64,000 nt of DNA from Marinoscillum sp965229915 (GTDB lineage: Bacteria > Bacteroidota > Bacteroidia > Cytophagales > Cyclobacteriaceae): NCBI RefSeq assembly GCF_965229915.1, contig NZ_CBDDJZ010000001.1:2728001-2792000 (forward strand), given 5' to 3'. Positions 63,001-64,000 of the stretch are shown here, piece after piece (within the stretch, counting starts at the first letter, position 1; every line of letters starts with the position of its first letter). Position numbers and translations under genes: made by a program. The notes under the pieces were generated by a model. That model ran no database searches. It had not been told where the DNA came from and worked only from the letters and a program-made list of their open reading frames with translations.

Positions 63001-63398
63001 ATGACTTTTTCATAAAGCGCATCAGGATAAGTGATAATCTGATGACCTGATCGGTTACTTGAATTGATCTGGTTTAAAACTTCTGCCCGCTGTAGGATAT
63101 TGGCATTTTCTGTTTCTTCAAACTGGTAGGGCTTTTTGTATGAACTGGGAAAAAGAAGCAATTGATCCTCAGGAAGAAAGTTTCTCAGGTCATTGAGAAA
63201 GTACTGTGCTTCCTCCTTGTCATGCAAGACAAAAATATTGGTTTGCTTCTGCAAGGAGGCGTGCGCAGCTGCCATGATCGCATCAAAGCTGCCAGCCATT
63301 CCCTTGAGCCGAACCGTTTGGTTTTTCATGATCGAATCAGATATGCTTCGGATCATGTCACTGGATGTAAAGTGCTTTAGTATTTCTCCTGCTTCCAC
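60039..63398 (-). CDS. mfd: Transcription-repair coupling factor
   Basis: 1119 residues, the normal length. UvrB-like N-terminal part, RNA-polymerase-interaction domain (DYVVHIDYGVGRFAGLD, about residue 440-460), helicase domains with Walker A CGDVGFGKTEIAVRAAF (about residue 585), Walker B-type IIDEEQKFG (about 688), TATPIPRTLHFSLMG and RGRVGRSNTKAYCYL, then a C-terminal domain. It pushes stalled RNA polymerase off lesions and brings in UvrA. Single gene by position. Confidence 0.98.
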   Translation of the reverse strand: MEAGEILKHFTSSDMIRSISDSIMKNQTVRLKGMAGSFDAIMAAAHASLQKQTNIFVLHDKEEAQYFLNDLRNFLPEDQLLLFPSSYKKPYQFEETENANILQRAEVLNQINSSNRSGHQIITYPDALYEKVINKRSLQDNTFTATVGEQLNIEFLTELLNSYDFERSDFVYEAGQFSVRGGIIDIFSFAHDYPYRLELFGDEIESIREFDPESQLSNKSLDEVTLIPNVQTRLLREERQSFFEFAPKNTVIWMKDYRETLDLIEKGFNKAVDSFDQIMKVSGYTQVVFKPEDLFDSEKSFDLLLKKFHRVEFGNRYYLKPNDEFNLGIRPQPHFHKNFELLAEDLYQFQVKDFQKVITAESFKQLERLESIFKEINPELHFKGIGASFREGFIDDHHEFVCYTDHQIFDRFHQYKAKEKFSKSKSLTLRELKTLQPGDYVVHIDYGVGRFAGLDTVDVGGNKQEALRLIYRDDDLLYVSVHSLHKVSKYSSKDSQPPSINKLGTQDWDNKKKKVKKKVKDIAKDLINLYAKRKAAPGFTFPEDTYLQAELESSFLYQDTPDQALATEDVKKDMEQGHPMDRLVCGDVGFGKTEIAVRAAFKAVDSGKQVAVLVPTTILAMQHFHTFSKRLEDFPVTVDYINRFKSTKDITEVKKKVKAGHIDILIGTHRIVNKDIEFKDLGLMIIDEEQKFGVKVKERLKEMRVNVDALTLTATPIPRTLHFSLMGARDLSIISTPPPNRRPVTTEIHEFNEEVIRDAVSHELRRGGQVFMVHNRVGDIEQIGNIIFRLVPDAKIGIAHGQMDGKQLEKVMLKFIEGEYDVLVSTNIIESGLDIPNANTIIINRAHMFGLSDLHQMRGRVGRSNTKAYCYLLTPPTSALSSDARKRLTTLEEFSDLGDGFKVAMRDLDIRGAGNLLGSEQSGFINDMGFEVYHKILDEAVSELKETEFKDLFENEMDHQKFHAIKEECVIETDLEILIPQDYVSNISERLNLYSRMDSLENDEELEGFINGMKDRFGPLPDAVSDLMTSVRLRWAAVRLGFEKVTIKNGMMRCYLSDSKDEAYFQSDVFGQILQYVQSQPRRCNMKDMKKKLIISVKEINDIEEGLQVLNHMHSTVSV

Positions 63399-63767
63399 GA
63401 ATTGCGATTAAAGATGCAAAAGTACACGAATCTGGTACTGAACTACGTTAGACAAACAGCAATTGAGGAAAGGAGTTCTGGAAAATGCTCAAAATGCTCT
63501 ATTGGAGACTAATTGTAACTTATAAATGAATTTTTTAAAGATATTTTTGAAACATTCTTAGAAATAATCAGTATATTAAAATACAATAAACAAGACATTT
63601 GTCGTTTTAGACATACATTACTTTTTAGGTTAGGTTGGTGATAAAGGCGCTTGTACTCTCGGTACGGCGCCTTTTCTTTATTCCGGATATACACCACTTA
63701 TCACCTTTCATTATTTCTTAACTACATTTTGCTATTCTAAAAGTGCTGGTACCTATATCTTCACATC
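63399..63767. other. 369-bp divergent control region of mfd and the nuclease gene
   Basis: No credible gene; the only ORF (minus strand, 63509-63697) has no coding pattern. A TATTTTTG box on the plus strand lies at 63542-63549 (TAnnTTTG) and a terminator-like hairpin at 63643-63675. Confidence 0.6.
63643..63675 (+). terminator. Terminator-like hairpin in the nuclease leader
   Basis: AAAGGCGC and GCGCCTTTT, with inner GTAC/GTAC pairing, then T-rich. It sits about 100 bp downstream of a TATTTTTG box and 90 bp upstream of the nuclease ATG, so it would end a short RNA or attenuate the gene. Confidence 0.5.
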
Positions 63768-64000
63768 ATGAAAAAAATAATAGCATTAGCTCTTTTGATG
63801 ACGTTGACACTTCAAGCCCTTCCCTGGGGTAAAACTGGTCATCGAGTAATTGGTCTGATAGCCGAACGTCACTTATCGAAAAAAGCCAAAAAACAAATTG
63901 AGAAAATACTGAAGGATGAAACGCTGGCTGAAGTTAGCAACTACATGGATTTCATCCGAGCAGATGACCGCTATGACCACATGGCTCCCTGGCATTACTG
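63768..64000 (+). CDS. S1/P1 nuclease family protein, cut off by the window edge
   Basis: The first 77 residues are present. Signal peptide (MKKIIALALLMTLTLQAL) and then PWGKTGHRVIGLIAERHLS, the start of the mature S1/P1 zinc nuclease: Trp at the mature N-terminus and the His in GKTGH are zinc ligands. The later AEVSNYMDFIRADDRYDHMAPWHY fits the family. These enzymes cut single-stranded nucleic acid, usually outside the cytoplasm. The rest lies beyond the right edge. Confidence 0.88.
   Translation, partial: MKKIIALALLMTLTLQALPWGKTGHRVIGLIAERHLSKKAKKQIEKILKDETLAEVSNYMDFIRADDRYDHMAPWHY

Noticed and set aside
63509..63697. 62-codon minus-strand ORF upstream of the nuclease gene
   Set aside because: Low-complexity, AT-driven composition, crosses the terminator hairpin and the nuclease control region; no coding signs.
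1..64000. Search for tRNA, rRNA, CRISPR arrays, prophage and insertion sequences
   Set aside because: None seen by eye: no transposase or integrase motifs, no regular short repeats with spacers, no cloverleaf-like stretch that I could support.

Overview
The window reads as a chromosomal stretch from a member of the Bacteroidota, most likely a marine or aquatic Cytophagales-type gliding bacterium. This is inferred from gene content: a GldJ-like SUMF1 lipoprotein, a DUF4175 giant coiled-coil protein, DUF4097, DUF3667 and DUF481 proteins, many 'AQ'-type signal peptides, several two-component systems of Bacteroidota style, promoter boxes of the TAnnTTTG type, and almost no strong Shine-Dalgarno sequences. 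There are no rRNA or tRNA genes, no CRISPR array, no prophage and no insertion sequence that I can see. The genome is densely packed, with many 1-4 bp stop/start overlaps.

Layout. 0-5.9 kb: a receiver-domain protein cut by the window edge with its cyclic-nucleotide-sensing histidine kinase, then an M16 protease and a paraoxonase-like protein. 5.9-8.7 kb: an ECF sigma factor, an anti-sigma factor and two DUF4097 envelope proteins in one operon. 8.8-13.4 kb: a toxin-antitoxin pair, DUF3667 protein, a Kir-type potassium channel and a hybrid kinase with no ordinary start codon in the right place. 13.4-18.7 kb: YitT, a LytS/LytTR three-gene operon that contains an apparently dead second kinase, and a secreted protein made of ten SDHY repeats. 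18.8-33 kb: CRY-DASH photolyase, YjbQ, a beta-helix lipoprotein, prfA, a heme protein, an M61 protease, tag, an arylamine N-acetyltransferase that lacks its catalytic cysteine, two TerB-like proteins, an SDR, a cation exchanger, a Rieske protein and a phosphatase. 33-46.4 kb: gdhA, a CASTOR/POLLUX-like channel, an orphan LuxR-type regulator, a candidate noncoding RNA, a third TerB-like protein, a MITE-like repeat, and a fatty-acid oxidation operon (marR-fadN/fadB-S23-fadA) with a likely MarR operator. 46.4-58.5 kb: TPR protein, a DnaA-box-rich gap, mnmG, ybeY, DUF4175 and ComF. 58.5-64 kb: GldJ-like lipoprotein, mfd and the start of an S1/P1 nuclease.

The most notable region is 48.2-57.3 kb. 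It has five sites within one mismatch of the DnaA box in a 380-bp AT-rich gap, and four parS-like palindromes, two of them nearly perfect and side by side just upstream of mnmG. Together these suggest the chromosomal origin and its partition centre. Other second-look items are the 38.54-38.78 kb RNA candidate (promoter box, long hairpin, terminator, no credible ORF), the SDHY repeat protein, and two degenerate enzymes (pseudo-histidine kinase; NAT without cysteine).

All function calls come from reading protein motifs by eye; no database search was run.
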